Source of the DNA: Kitasatospora setae KM-6054
GTDB lineage: Bacteria > Actinomycetota > Actinomycetes > Streptomycetales > Streptomycetaceae
DNA length: 64,000 nt
Reading direction: 5' to 3'
Assembly: GCF_000269985.1 (NCBI RefSeq)
Contig: NC_016109.1
Span: 1,302,001-1,366,000 of the forward strand
How positions within the stretch are numbered: position 1 is the first letter of the stretch; each line of letters begins with the position of its first letter. Below are positions 48,756 through 57,262 of the stretch, piece after piece. A program made the position numbers and the translations under genes. The notes beneath the pieces were generated by a model, which made no database searches, had not been told where the DNA came from, and saw only the letters and a list, made by a program, of their open reading frames with translations.

Positions 48756-50132
48756 TTGACCAACGACCCGACCCAGCGTTCGCAGCTCGCCGAGGCCACC
48801 GACGCCTACGTCTTCGGCTACGCGCTGATCATGATGGAGCTGACCCGCCGGCTGCAGACCAACACCGAGCAGCCCAACGCGACCCAGGCCCCGGTCAACC
48901 AGTTCTGTCAGCACACCACGCTGCCGACGCCCGAGATGAAGGACGTGGTCCGGCCCAACCTGGACACGCTCTACACCCAGGCCTGGATCGACCTGTCCGC
49001 CGGGCCGCTGGTGCTGGAGGTCCCGGTCATGGACGAGGGCCGCTACTGGCTGATGCAGCTGATGGACGCCTGGTCCAACACCAGCGAGCAGTCCCCCAGC
49101 AGCATCACCCCGCTCACCGCCCCGAACCTCGACCCGACCCAGGACGTCCAGGTCTACTCGTACGCACTGACCGGCCCCGGCTGGCAGGGCGAACTCCCGG
49201 ACGGCCTCCAGCAGGTGGCGTTCCCGACGGACACCGTCTGGCTGATCGGCCGGATCGAACTGCACGACACCAGCGACGCCGAGGTGCAGACCGTCACCGG
49301 CTACCAGGACCAGATGCGCCTGCTCCCGCTGGACGTCTGGGCCGACGGCGGCGACTACACACCCCCCGCCGGCAGCTACGACCCGACCCTGCCCACCACC
49401 CCGCCCTCCGAGGCGATCACCCGGCTCACCGGCCCCGAGTTCTTCGACGAACTCGCCGCCCTGCTGACCCACACCCCCCTCGACCCGCCGGACGACCGCA
49501 CCTCCGCCCTGCTCGCCGAACTCGGCCTCCACCCGTACGACGCCGACCGCCTCCCCGACGCCGAGACCCTCGACCTCGCCAAGGCCGCCGGCCTCGACGC
49601 CATCGAGCACCACCAGGGGCCCACCCCGGTCAACGGCTGGACCTTCATGACCACCGGCATCGGCACCTACGGCACCGACTACCCGCAGCGCGCGTACGTC
49701 GCCAGCATCGGCCTCGGCGCCAACCTCCCGCAGGACGCCCTCTACCCGATGACCGGCAACGCCGCCACCGACGGCGACGGCACCCCCCTCGCGTACACCC
49801 TCACCTTCCCGGCCGGCCAACTCCCGCCGGTGAACGCCTTCTGGTCGCTCACCGCCTACAACTCCGCCAGCTTCCTGGTCGACAACCCCGAAGACATCTA
49901 CGCCATCGGCCACTTCGCCACCCCCCTCACCGGCACCGACGGCGCCACCACCCTCCACGTCCAGGCCGAGGCCCCCGCCGACCCGGCGATGCAGGCCGCC
50001 AACTGGCTCCCCATCCCCACCTCCGGCACCTTCACCGTCACCCTCCGCCTCTACGCCCCGCAGACGGCGGACCTCCTCCCCGACTGGCCCCCGGCCCTCA
50101 CCCCCGTCACCCCCGTCACCCCCGAGGGCTGA
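48756..50132 (+). CDS. DUF1254/DUF1214 protein
   Basis: Encodes 458 residues. ATDAYVFGYALIMMELTRR, NQFCQHTTLPTPEMKDVVRPNLDTLYTQAWIDLSAGPLVL and EGRYWLMQLMDAWSNT are the DUF1254 core; the C-terminal half (AYTLTFPAGQLPPVNAFWSLTAYNSASFLVDNP) is DUF1214. Such proteins are fairly common in actinobacteria and viruses; function is unknown. The start is TTG 48756, just after AAAGGGCGAGG. No signal peptide is seen, unlike many homologues. The gene ends 20 bp before the 14-bp inverted repeat of the NACHT gene. Confidence 0.88.
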   Translation: MTNDPTQRSQLAEATDAYVFGYALIMMELTRRLQTNTEQPNATQAPVNQFCQHTTLPTPEMKDVVRPNLDTLYTQAWIDLSAGPLVLEVPVMDEGRYWLMQLMDAWSNTSEQSPSSITPLTAPNLDPTQDVQVYSYALTGPGWQGELPDGLQQVAFPTDTVWLIGRIELHDTSDAEVQTVTGYQDQMRLLPLDVWADGGDYTPPAGSYDPTLPTTPPSEAITRLTGPEFFDELAALLTHTPLDPPDDRTSALLAELGLHPYDADRLPDAETLDLAKAAGLDAIEHHQGPTPVNGWTFMTTGIGTYGTDYPQRAYVASIGLGANLPQDALYPMTGNAATDGDGTPLAYTLTFPAGQLPPVNAFWSLTAYNSASFLVDNPEDIYAIGHFATPLTGTDGATTLHVQAEAPADPAMQAANWLPIPTSGTFTVTLRLYAPQTADLLPDWPPALTPVTPVTPEG

Positions 50133-50149
50133 TCCCCCAGCCCCGCCGC

Positions 50150-50198
50150 GGAGCCATCGACCCGACTGTCCGACGCTTCGGCTAGGGTCGATGGCTCC
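50150..50198 (+). promoter_or_regulatory. 14-bp inverted repeat overlapping the NACHT gene promoter
   Basis: GGAGCCATCGACCC (50150-50163) is the exact reverse complement of GGGTCGATGGCTCC (50185-50198), with 21 bp between. TAGGGT (50183-50188), a -10 type hexamer, sits on the right arm, so the dyad may be an operator of the NACHT gene or a terminator of the preceding gene. There is no T-run. Confidence 0.7.
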
Positions 50199-50221
50199 AA
50201 GGGGTGGGCGCGGAGGGACGA

Positions 50222-53200
50222 ATGGCCGAGCTGACAGGCAAGTACCGGTACGAGCAGCTCGGCGAGAAGCCCTTCCAGGAACTCTGCTGCGCCCTGCTCG
50301 CCCACGCCCTCCCCGGCATCCGCTGCTTCCCCGTCGGCCACAGCGACGGCGGCCGCGACGCCCTCCTCCCCCTCCCGGACGGCAAGTCGGCCGTCTACCA
50401 GGTGAAGTGGACCGGCAAGCCGCTCCAGGACCCGGTCCGCTGGCTGACCGCAGCCGTCCGCGAGGAGCGGGCCAACATCAGCCGCCTGGTCGCGGAGGGC
50501 GCGACCGCCTACCACCTGCTCACCTCGGTCTCCGGCACCGCCGTCCCCGGCCGCGGCACGATCGACCGCCTCGACACCGAACTCGCCCGCTACTCGGCGG
50601 AGTTCGGCATCCCCATGACGGTGTGGTGGCGCTCCGACCTGGACGCCCGACTGGACGCCGCGCCCGACGAGCTCAAGTGGTCGTACTCCGCCATGCTGTC
50701 CGGCCACGACCTGCTCCGCTCCCTGCGCGTGGACGACCAACCGGACTCCGCACTGCGGGAGTTGATCCGGAAGGCGGTCGCCACACAGTGGGAGGAGGAC
50801 TCCAAGGTCAAGTTCAAGCAGGCCGAACTGACCTCGCACGACCTGGTCGACCTGTTCGTCGACGTCGAGGCGGTCCGCCTGGGGTCGTACCGCCCTCTCG
50901 AAGAGAACGACAAACTCGGCGGTGCGGCCGCCTACTTGATGAATCCGGCGCAGCCCTTCGCGCTGGTCCGCGGCGCCCCCGGGCAGGGCAAGTCGACGCT
51001 CGGCCAGTACCTCTGCCAGGTCCACCGGGCCGCCCTGCTCGACCGGTCGGCCCCCGGGCTGGCCACCCTGCCGCCCGGCGCGGCCAGGCGGGTCCCGCTG
51101 CGGGTCGACCTCCGGGACTACGCGGCCTGGCTGGAGGGCGAGGACCCGCTGCGCGCCCAGCCGCAATTTGAGCCCACCCGCTCCCTGGAGGGCTTCCTGG
51201 CCTACCTGCTGCGCGCCCTCAGCGGCGGCCATCCGGTCGACGTCCCCACCGTCGGCCGCCTCCTCGCCCGCTCCCCGTTCCTGCTGGTCCTCGACGGTCT
51301 GGACGAGGTGGCACGACCGGAGGTGCGCAGCACGGCCGTCAAGCAGATCGAGGACTTCTGCTCCCGCCTGCCGCGCGACGTCCCGGCGCCGCAGATCCTG
51401 CTGACCACCCGCCCCAACGCGGCCGGCCTGGCCGAGCCCTCCGGCGAGCTGTTCGAGACCATCGAACTGAGCCGGCTGCGCCCGGAGCTACGCGCAGCCT
51501 ACCTGCAGAAGTGGGCCACCGCCCGCGCCGTCAGCGAGCGCGACCGCCGCGAACTGGAGGCCGTCTTCCAGCAGCGCTCGGCCGAGCCGCACATCAGCCA
51601 ACTCGCCGACAACCCGATGCAGTTGACCATCCTGCTGCACCTGCTGCACCGGCGCGGCGTCTCGGTGCCCACCACCCGGACCGAGCTCTACACCTCCTAC
51701 CTGGAGACCTTCCTCGACCGCGAGGCCGAGAAGAGCCCCCAAGTCGCCGACCACCGGGCGGACTTGGAGGAGATCACCGCCTTCCTCGGCTGGCGGCTCC
51801 AGGCGGACGCCGAACGGCAGGGCGCCGACGGGCGGATGGCCTGGAAGAAGCTGCAACGCACCATCCAGCACTACCTGGTCGACACCGAAAAGCCGCACGT
51901 CGACATCGACACCCTGTTCACCGCCGTCACCGAGCGGGTCTGGGCCCTCACCAGCAAGGTGCAGGGCACCTTCGAGTTCGACATCCAGCCGATGCGCGAG
52001 TACTTCGCCGCCCGCTTCCTGTCCGCGTTCGCCGGCGCGGACCGGCGCGACTTCGACTCCGGTCAGGTCCTGCGCGAGCTGGTCCGGCGGCCGTACTGGT
52101 CCGAGGTCGCGCGCTTCTACGCGGGATTCGCGCGGCCCAACGAACTCGCCGGCCTGGCCGACGTGTTGGCGGAGGAGAAGGAGACCTCCGAGACCCCGCT
52201 CCAGGCGCTCATGCTCGCCTGCTCCCTGCTCGCCGACGGCGTGTTCAGCGCCCGCCCCCGGGTCCAGCGGCGTGTCGTCGACCTGTTCCTCGACGATCTG
52301 GGCTTCTGCCTCCTCGACGCCCAGCTTCACTTGGGCCCTGACCTGCCGATGATCCCCCCGGACCGGGGTGGCCGGGAGCTGTCCCGGGCTCTTCTGGAGG
52401 CCGTGGAACAGGACCCGTACGCGCTCCTGGCGGGCAGCCGCGCCCTCTTCGCCTCCTGGCATCTGACCGCGAGCAGTGATTTCGAGGACTGGTGGTCCGA
52501 CCGGTTGCGGGCTGCCGCGGGAGGTGACGACGAGAAGCGATGGCTGTACTTGGGCGCCTATTCCGGAGTGGATAACCCCCGTCCGATCGGGGATCTCCCC
52601 CTGCTGTCCTCCGGCGATCTGGCGGCAGCCAGTGAGGCCATGAGTGCGGGCCTGTACGCGGCCGAGGGTTCGGCGATCGAAGCACTGATGGTCCGCGCCG
52701 TGCTCGCCGGCCATCAAACCGCTTCGATCCCGGAGGGAGCCAATACGGCCACAGACCTGCTGCGAGTGCTGCTGCCTCACTTCTCGTTCGGGGCATTGCC
52801 GATCTCCCGCAGCAAGCCGGAGCGGCCCTGGCAGCGGCTGGTCGATCGGGACGAACGCCTTGCGGCCGTGCGGTCGGCGATCCCGCCGAAGGGACAGCCG
52901 AACTGGGGCGATCTGGCTCAGGCTCTCGGCAGTGTCTTCGGGCCGTGCTGGCTCGCCGCCGAAGCAGCGGTGATCGCCGCCGTTCTGGGCCCCTCCCCCG
53001 CACCCGGCGCCCCGCGTACGGAGCCCTTCGGCCCGCGAACCGACTACCGCGCCCTGATCCACCACCTGGACCGGCACCGGAACGCACCGGAATGGTGGGC
53101 CGAGCAGTTCGACCGGCACCGCGATCCACTCTCGCGCGCCACCTGGGCGCTCGCCCTGGTCATCGCCGGGGATCCGCTCGTGTCGATCGGGCTGCTGGAC

Positions 53201-53725
53201 CTGCTCGACCAGGCCGTCACGGCGCTCCCCTCCGTTGAGACGGGAATCCTGCTCAGAACGGTCTCCACCATCGTCCGTCGTCTACTCGGGAAGCGGCCGC
53301 GGCCGCAGAACGCCCCGAAGACGGTCGGCCGGACGAGCCCCGTCACCACGCTCCTGCTCGCCCTCTCCCGCCCGGATGAGCGCGTCGGAATGCTGCGCCG
53401 CCTGTCGACCGAGCAGTTGGCCGCGCTGAGCCGATTCGATGTCGCGGCCCCGTCGATTTCCACTGTGCTGGTGGAGCGGCTGGACGGCCTGGCACCGGAC
53501 CGGGTACGGGCGGTGATCCGCCCCCTCGTCCGGGAGACGGAGCGCTGGTATCCGGAAACCTTCCCCGAACGGCACGTCGCCCTGGCGGAACTCCGCCGGG
53601 ACATCCTCGACCATCCCGGCGAGTACTCCCGCGACTGGCTCCTGACCACTCAGGAGATGCCAAGCGCCGCCCTCCCGCACCTCGCCGAAGTCGCCGCCGC
53701 CGAAAGCTGGTTCGACTTCGAGTGA
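50222..53725 (+). CDS. PD-(D/E)XK nuclease-NACHT STAND ATPase (candidate antiphage effector)
   Basis: Encodes 1167 residues. ATG 50222 has GGAGG six bases upstream; a GTG 18 nt before it does not. Residues 18-63 are a restriction-endonuclease-like (Mrr-type) motif set: FQELCC with Glu20, GHSDGGRDALL with Asp46, and AVYQVKW with Gln60 and Lys62. Residues about 250-265 are Walker A (RGAPGQGKST), about 354-361 Walker B (LVLDGLDE), followed by LLTTRPN. The C-terminal 600 residues are a helical, probably sensor, part with no LRR or WD signature. This nuclease-NACHT-sensor order is that of Avs and other bacterial NLR-like antiphage proteins, which bind phage proteins, oligomerise and degrade DNA. 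No CRISPR or other defence gene adjoins it. The antiphage function is inferred. Confidence 0.82.
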   Translation: MAELTGKYRYEQLGEKPFQELCCALLAHALPGIRCFPVGHSDGGRDALLPLPDGKSAVYQVKWTGKPLQDPVRWLTAAVREERANISRLVAEGATAYHLLTSVSGTAVPGRGTIDRLDTELARYSAEFGIPMTVWWRSDLDARLDAAPDELKWSYSAMLSGHDLLRSLRVDDQPDSALRELIRKAVATQWEEDSKVKFKQAELTSHDLVDLFVDVEAVRLGSYRPLEENDKLGGAAAYLMNPAQPFALVRGAPGQGKSTLGQYLCQVHRAALLDRSAPGLATLPPGAARRVPLRVDLRDYAAWLEGEDPLRAQPQFEPTRSLEGFLAYLLRALSGGHPVDVPTVGRLLARSPFLLVLDGLDEVARPEVRSTAVKQIEDFCSRLPRDVPAPQILLTTRPNAAGLAEPSGELFETIELSRLRPELRAAYLQKWATARAVSERDRRELEAVFQQRSAEPHISQLADNPMQLTILLHLLHRRGVSVPTTRTELYTSYLETFLDREAEKSPQVADHRADLEEITAFLGWRLQADAERQGADGRMAWKKLQRTIQHYLVDTEKPHVDIDTLFTAVTERVWALTSKVQGTFEFDIQPMREYFAARFLSAFAGADRRDFDSGQVLRELVRRPYWSEVARFYAGFARPNELAGLADVLAEEKETSETPLQALMLACSLLADGVFSARPRVQRRVVDLFLDDLGFCLLDAQLHLGPDLPMIPPDRGGRELSRALLEAVEQDPYALLAGSRALFASWHLTASSDFEDWWSDRLRAAAGGDDEKRWLYLGAYSGVDNPRPIGDLPLLSSGDLAAASEAMSAGLYAAEGSAIEALMVRAVLAGHQTASIPEGANTATDLLRVLLPHFSFGALPISRSKPERPWQRLVDRDERLAAVRSAIPPKGQPNWGDLAQALGSVFGPCWLAAEAAVIAAVLGPSPAPGAPRTEPFGPRTDYRALIHHLDRHRNAPEWWAEQFDRHRDPLSRATWALALVIAGDPLVSIGLLDLLDQAVTALPSVETGILLRTVSTIVRRLLGKRPRPQNAPKTVGRTSPVTTLLLALSRPDERVGMLRRLSTEQLAALSRFDVAAPSISTVLVERLDGLAPDRVRAVIRPLVRETERWYPETFPERHVALAELRRDILDHPGEYSRDWLLTTQEMPSAALPHLAEVAAAESWFDFE

Positions 53726-53765
53726 CCGCCCCACCCCCGCCCCGCCCGTTACACCGTCACAGTCC

Positions 53766-53787
53766 GGGAACGGCCCGCCCCGTTCCC
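53766..53787 (+). terminator. hairpin after the NACHT gene
   Basis: GGGAACGG (53766-53773) pairs with CCGTTCCC (53780-53787), loop of 6, 40 bp after the stop codon. Confidence 0.75.
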
Positions 53788-53800
53788 CTGTCGCCGCCCG

Positions 53801-53827
53801 GTCCGGCCCTGCGACAGTGGGCCGGAC
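53801..53827 (+). terminator. second hairpin after the NACHT gene
   Basis: GTCCGGCCC (53801-53809) pairs with GGGCCGGAC (53819-53827), loop of 9. Two stems in tandem should isolate the NACHT transcript from the next gene at 53867. Confidence 0.75.
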
Positions 53828-53866
53828 GCCGGGCCACGGGGCCGGGCGGGAACGGGGCAGGGGCTG

Positions 53867-54196
53867 ATGAGGACACGTCTGGCGGGGGTACTGCTGGCGC
53901 TGGCGCTGGTGGGTGGCGGGACCGCGATGGCGAGCGGGACGGCGGCTGCGGCCGCGCCGCGTACGGCTGTCGCGGCGGCGGCCGCGGGCGGGCAGCAGGC
54001 GCCTGCGGCAAACGGGCCGGTGCGGGCGTCGGTCGGGCAGCGGGCGGAGCAGCACGCGCAGTTGGCGAAGAGCAAGGCGAAGAAAAAGAAGAAGTCGAAG
54101 GGCGGCCTGATCGGTTTCCTGATCGTGCTGGTGCTGGTGGTCGTGGTGGTCGGCCTGGTGATCTGGCTGATCGTCCGGAAGGTCCGGCGTTCCTGA
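53867..54196 (+). CDS. small secreted/membrane protein with Lys-rich linker
   Basis: Encodes 109 residues. A signal peptide (TRLAGVLLALALVGGGTAM) precedes an Ala-rich stretch, then a Lys-rich segment (KSKAKKKKKSKGG) and a C-terminal membrane helix LIGFLIVLVLVVVVVGLVIWLIV ending RKVRRS. It may be anchored with the N-terminal part outside. No family is known to me. GGCAGGGG precedes the ATG at 53867. It converges on the GT2 gene; the stops are 20 bp apart. Confidence 0.75.
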   Translation: MRTRLAGVLLALALVGGGTAMASGTAAAAAPRTAVAAAAAGGQQAPAANGPVRASVGQRAEQHAQLAKSKAKKKKKSKGGLIGFLIVLVLVVVVVGLVIWLIVRKVRRS

Positions 54197-54216
54197 GCGC
54201 GTGTCCGGCGGGGCGG

Positions 54217-55614
54217 TCAGCCCGGGAGCGGGTGTTCCGGGCTGTGCCGTTCTCCGGCGGGCGGGCTGGGGGCGGTGTGCAGTTCGACCCGGCCGCGGGT
54301 GCCCCAGCCGGTGCGGGCGCAGGTGGCGGCGCCGTACCAGCGGAGGGCGCGGAGGACGACCAGGACCCAGAGCATGGTGAGCGGGGCGAGGGCGAAGGTG
54401 GCGAGTTGTTGGCGCGGGGTGTGGTCGTGGCGGCGGACGGTGAGGTAGCGCAGGCATTCGACGTAGGAGAGTGCGACGGGTACGGCGAGCAGGTGCCAGG
54501 GTGATGCCGGGCCGAGGGTGAGGGGGCGGGCCAGGCAGAGCCAGAGGAAGGCGGCGGCGCCGGCGAGGGCGAGGAAGAGGTGGGCGGCCTGGAGCCAGAA
54601 GGCGTAGCCGTTCAGCGGGAGGTGGCGCAGCCGCCAGCAGGTGCGGATGGCGGAGCCGCGCATCCAGCGCAGTTGTTGGCGCAGGTGGTGGCCGAGGGTC
54701 TCGGGCATCGCGGAGAGCGCGAACGCGGTGGGCTGTTGGACGGTGCGGCCGCGGAGTTTGGCGAACAGGGTGAGCATCGAGTCGTCGGAGAAGACGACTT
54801 GGCGGCCGAGGAAGGTCTCGGTGAGGTAGAGCTCGCGGTGTTCGCGCAGGACGGGTGCCCGGTAGGCGGCGAGGGCGCCGGAGTTGACCAGGACCGAGCC
54901 GAGGACGGACTGGCAGGAGCGTTCGTTGAGCTGGCAGGTCGTCAGGTAGAGGTCGGTGCAGCGGGTGAGCGTGTTGGTCCGGGCGTTGGCGGCGAGGACG
55001 ACTCCGGCGACCGACTGGGTCCGGGCGTCGGCGAACGGCTGGAGCAGTTCGTGCAGGGCGGCGGGGTCGAGGTCGGCGTCGGAGTCGAGGGTGAGGAAGT
55101 AGTCGGCTTCGGGGGCCTGTTCACTCGCGGCGCTCTGGGCGGCGCGTTTGCCGCGATTGGGGGTGCGCTGCCAGGTGGCGCGGATGCCGGCCGCCGCGCA
55201 GGCGGCGCGGAAGCGGTCGCGTTCGGCGGTGTAGTCGACGGTGCTGCCGTCGTCGACGACGTGGATCGAGTCCGGTGGGCGGGTCTGCCGCAGCAGCGAG
55301 TCGAGGCAGCGGCGCAGCCAGCCGGGGTCCTCGTTGTAGACGGGGACGAGTGCGGCGAGGTGGGCGCGGTCGAGCGCGGCCTGCTGGGCGGGGGTGGCGC
55401 GGTACGGGCGTTCCAGGTAGGCGAGGACGGTCCGCAGCAGGAACCAGCCGAAGGCGAGCGCGTACACGGTGGCGAGGGGCGGGGCGTCGCCGTCGGGCAG
55501 CCGGCCGGCCGCCAGGACGTGGTGCGCGGCCAGGTAGGCGAGCGCCAGGGCCGCCGTACCGAGCAGCAGGAGGGTACGGCGGCGCAGCGCGCTCGCCGGT
55601 GTGACGCGGGCCAA
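54217..55614 (-). CDS. processive GT2 glycosyltransferase (hyaluronan/chitin synthase-like)
   Basis: Encodes 465 residues. The TTG start at 55614 follows GAGAGG by 6 nt; the long upstream extension is not coding-like. Membrane segments near residues 15-35 and 50-70 are followed by LVPVYNEDPGWLRRCLDSLL, VVDDGSTVDYT, LDSDADLD (DxD), SDDSMLTL and QQLRWMRGS (QxxRW), all catalytic motifs of processive GT2 enzymes. Three or four C-terminal segments complete the membrane channel. It likely makes and exports a polysaccharide. The 54-residue LAQTG protein lies 75 bp upstream in the same direction, probably in one operon. Confidence 0.9.
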   Translation of the reverse strand: MARVTPASALRRRTLLLLGTAALALAYLAAHHVLAAGRLPDGDAPPLATVYALAFGWFLLRTVLAYLERPYRATPAQQAALDRAHLAALVPVYNEDPGWLRRCLDSLLRQTRPPDSIHVVDDGSTVDYTAERDRFRAACAAAGIRATWQRTPNRGKRAAQSAASEQAPEADYFLTLDSDADLDPAALHELLQPFADARTQSVAGVVLAANARTNTLTRCTDLYLTTCQLNERSCQSVLGSVLVNSGALAAYRAPVLREHRELYLTETFLGRQVVFSDDSMLTLFAKLRGRTVQQPTAFALSAMPETLGHHLRQQLRWMRGSAIRTCWRLRHLPLNGYAFWLQAAHLFLALAGAAAFLWLCLARPLTLGPASPWHLLAVPVALSYVECLRYLTVRRHDHTPRQQLATFALAPLTMLWVLVVLRALRWYGAATCARTGWGTRGRVELHTAPSPPAGERHSPEHPLPG

Positions 55615-55688
55615 GCGGGACCTCTCGGGGCAGTCGGGGCGGGGCGAGCGGGGCGAACGGGGCGAACGGACGGGCCGGGCGGCCCGGG

Positions 55689-55853
55689 TCAGCCCCGCAG
55701 GTCGCGGCCGCGCTGCCAGGCCGTCCGCAGCAGCAGCACGCCGGCGAGCACGGCGCCGAGGGCCAGCAGCAGGAGCCAGCGTTCGGTGAGCGCGACGCCG
55801 AACAGGGTGGCGCCGCCGAGGCCGGTCTGGGCGAGTTGGCGTCCTTCGGACAT
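55689..55853 (-). CDS. 54-residue LAQTG mini-protein (sortase-signal-like)
   Basis: Encodes MSEGRQLAQTGLGGATLFG, then a hydrophobic helix (WLLLLALGAVLAGVLLL) and a basic tail (RTAWQRGRDLRG). LAQTG, hydrophobic stretch and basic end are exactly the elements of a class E sortase sorting signal (LAxTG), yet only seven residues come before the motif, so there is no passenger. The ATG has AGGAG next to it. It precedes the GT2 gene by 75 bp. It may be a membrane-anchored partner of the synthase or a remnant of a surface protein; the real sortase handling is unproved. Confidence 0.65.
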   Translation of the reverse strand: MSEGRQLAQTGLGGATLFGVALTERWLLLLALGAVLAGVLLLRTAWQRGRDLRG

Positions 55854-55871
55854 GGTTCTCCTCCATCGGGG

Positions 55872-55923
55872 TGCGGGAACGAGGTGTGGGAACGAAACGC
55901 GGGAACGGAATGCGGGAACGGGC
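55872..55923. repeat. four-copy 13-bp tandem repeat with GGGAAC
   Basis: Four 13-bp copies in a row (TGCGGGAACGAGG, TGTGGGAACGAAA, CGCGGGAACGGAA, TGCGGGAACGGGC) occupy 52 bp immediately upstream of the AGGAG of the LAQTG gene. GGGAAC recurs every 13 bp. The core resembles -35 elements of ECF sigma factors on the other strand, so it could be a regulatory repeat. Confidence 0.85.
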
Positions 55924-56179
55924 ACAGACGTGCTGACGGTTACCCTGCGCGCTGCCGGTGGCGGCCGCCTCCAGGCGGGTCCGGTTGCCGGAAGGTTTCC
56001 CCCGGGGGGAGCAACCGCCGCCGGGGGCCGGTCGGCCGTGCCCGTGTCGGAGCGGTCGGGCGGGCGGGGCGGCTGGTGAACTGTCTGGCGTGTTGGGTCG
56101 TGGCGGCAAGGCCGCAGGAGAACCAGGGAGTACGCCCGTCGACGGTCGCCCGGAGGACGGTGAGGAGGATTCCGCCCCG

Positions 56180-57235
56180 GTGACCCGGGCGGTGGCGCTG
56201 CTGGGTGCCGTCGTGCTGTACGGGCTGGTGGTGGGGCTGCAGTACGGGACGGAGCGCTGGCACCTGCCGTCGGTGCTGGTGGCGGTGCCGGCGGTGGTGG
56301 CGCTGGCGTTCGGTCCGGCGGTGATCGTCGCGTCGGCGCTGGTCGCTGCGGTGACCCGCTGGGTGTTCACGCTGTCGGATCCGGGGCGGACGGGGGCGGC
56401 GGTGGGGACGACGCTGGTGATCTTCGGGATCGCGGCGCTGGCGTGTTTCGTGGTGCGGCGGCGGGAACGGACGGCGGCCCGGCTGGTGAGCGTGGCGACG
56501 GTGGCGGAGGCGGCGCAGCGGGCGGTGCTGCGGCCGGTGCCGGCGGTGGTGGGGCCGTACACGATCGCGGCGGGGTACCGGGCGGCGGCGCGGCACGCCC
56601 GGATCGGCGGCGACCTGTACGCGGTGGCGGACACCCCGTCGGGGTTGCGGGCGCTGATCGGTGACGTGCGCGGCAAGGGGCTGGACGCGGTGGCGACCGC
56701 GGCGGTGGTGCTGGGGGCGTTCCACGAGGCGGTGTTGGACGCGCCGTCGCTGGGGGCGCTGGCCGGGCGGCTGGACACCAGCCTGCGCCGGTACCTCACC
56801 GATCCGGAGTGCTTCGTCACGGCGCTGCTGCTGGAGGCGGGCGCGGACGGGGGTGTCCGCGCCCTGTCGTGCGGGCATCCGGCGCCGCTGCTGCTGCGCG
56901 GGGCGGCGGTCTCCGAGCTGCCGGTCGGGCCGGGGCTCCCGCTGGGGCTGCGCGCGCCGGACGGGGACGGGGGCGAAACCGTCCCGCCGCCGGTGGCCCG
57001 GCTGGAGCCGGGCGACACGCTGCTGCTGTACACCGACGGCCTGTCCGAGGCCCGGGACGGCTCCGGCGCCTTCTACCCGCTGCCGGCCCGGCTGGCCGCC
57101 TGCGCGGGCCTGCCGCCCCGGGAGGTGGTGGACCGCCTCCAGCGGGAGGCCCACGCCTTCGCGGGCGGCACCGCCGACGACGCGGCGGTGCTCGCGCTGG
57201 CCTGGCACCTGGGCACCGGTCCGACGGCGGACTGA
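56180..57235 (+). CDS. membrane PP2C/SpoIIE-type protein phosphatase
   Basis: Encodes 351 residues from GTG 56180, with GAGGAGG 11 bases upstream. Four membrane helices (about 1-110: LLGAVVLYGLVVGL, LVAVPAVVALAFGPAVIVASALVAAV, LVIFGIAALACFVV) precede a SpoIIE/PP2C domain: IGGDLYAVADT, GLRALIGDVRGKGLDAVATAAVVLGAFHEAV, LSCGHPAPLLL, LLYTDGLSEARD and GTADDAAVLAL, with metal-binding Asp residues intact. It probably dephosphorylates anti-sigma-factor antagonists. It converges on a SALP gene with 27 bp between the stops. Confidence 0.93.
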   Translation: MTRAVALLGAVVLYGLVVGLQYGTERWHLPSVLVAVPAVVALAFGPAVIVASALVAAVTRWVFTLSDPGRTGAAVGTTLVIFGIAALACFVVRRRERTAARLVSVATVAEAAQRAVLRPVPAVVGPYTIAAGYRAAARHARIGGDLYAVADTPSGLRALIGDVRGKGLDAVATAAVVLGAFHEAVLDAPSLGALAGRLDTSLRRYLTDPECFVTALLLEAGADGGVRALSCGHPAPLLLRGAAVSELPVGPGLPLGLRAPDGDGGETVPPPVARLEPGDTLLLYTDGLSEARDGSGAFYPLPARLAACAGLPPREVVDRLQREAHAFAGGTADDAAVLALAWHLGTGPTAD

Positions 57236-57262
57236 CCGGACCGGCTGTACCGTCGCCCGCCG

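Noticed and set aside
55872..55923. Four 13-bp repeats considered as CRISPR or iteron origin
   Set aside because: No spacers, no Rep gene, located in a chromosomal promoter region.
54217..57033. Extension of the GT2 gene into the phosphatase region
   Set aside because: The added N-terminal half is Ser/Thr/Pro/Arg-rich noise opposite the PP2C gene; the TTG with GAGAGG at 55614 fits better.
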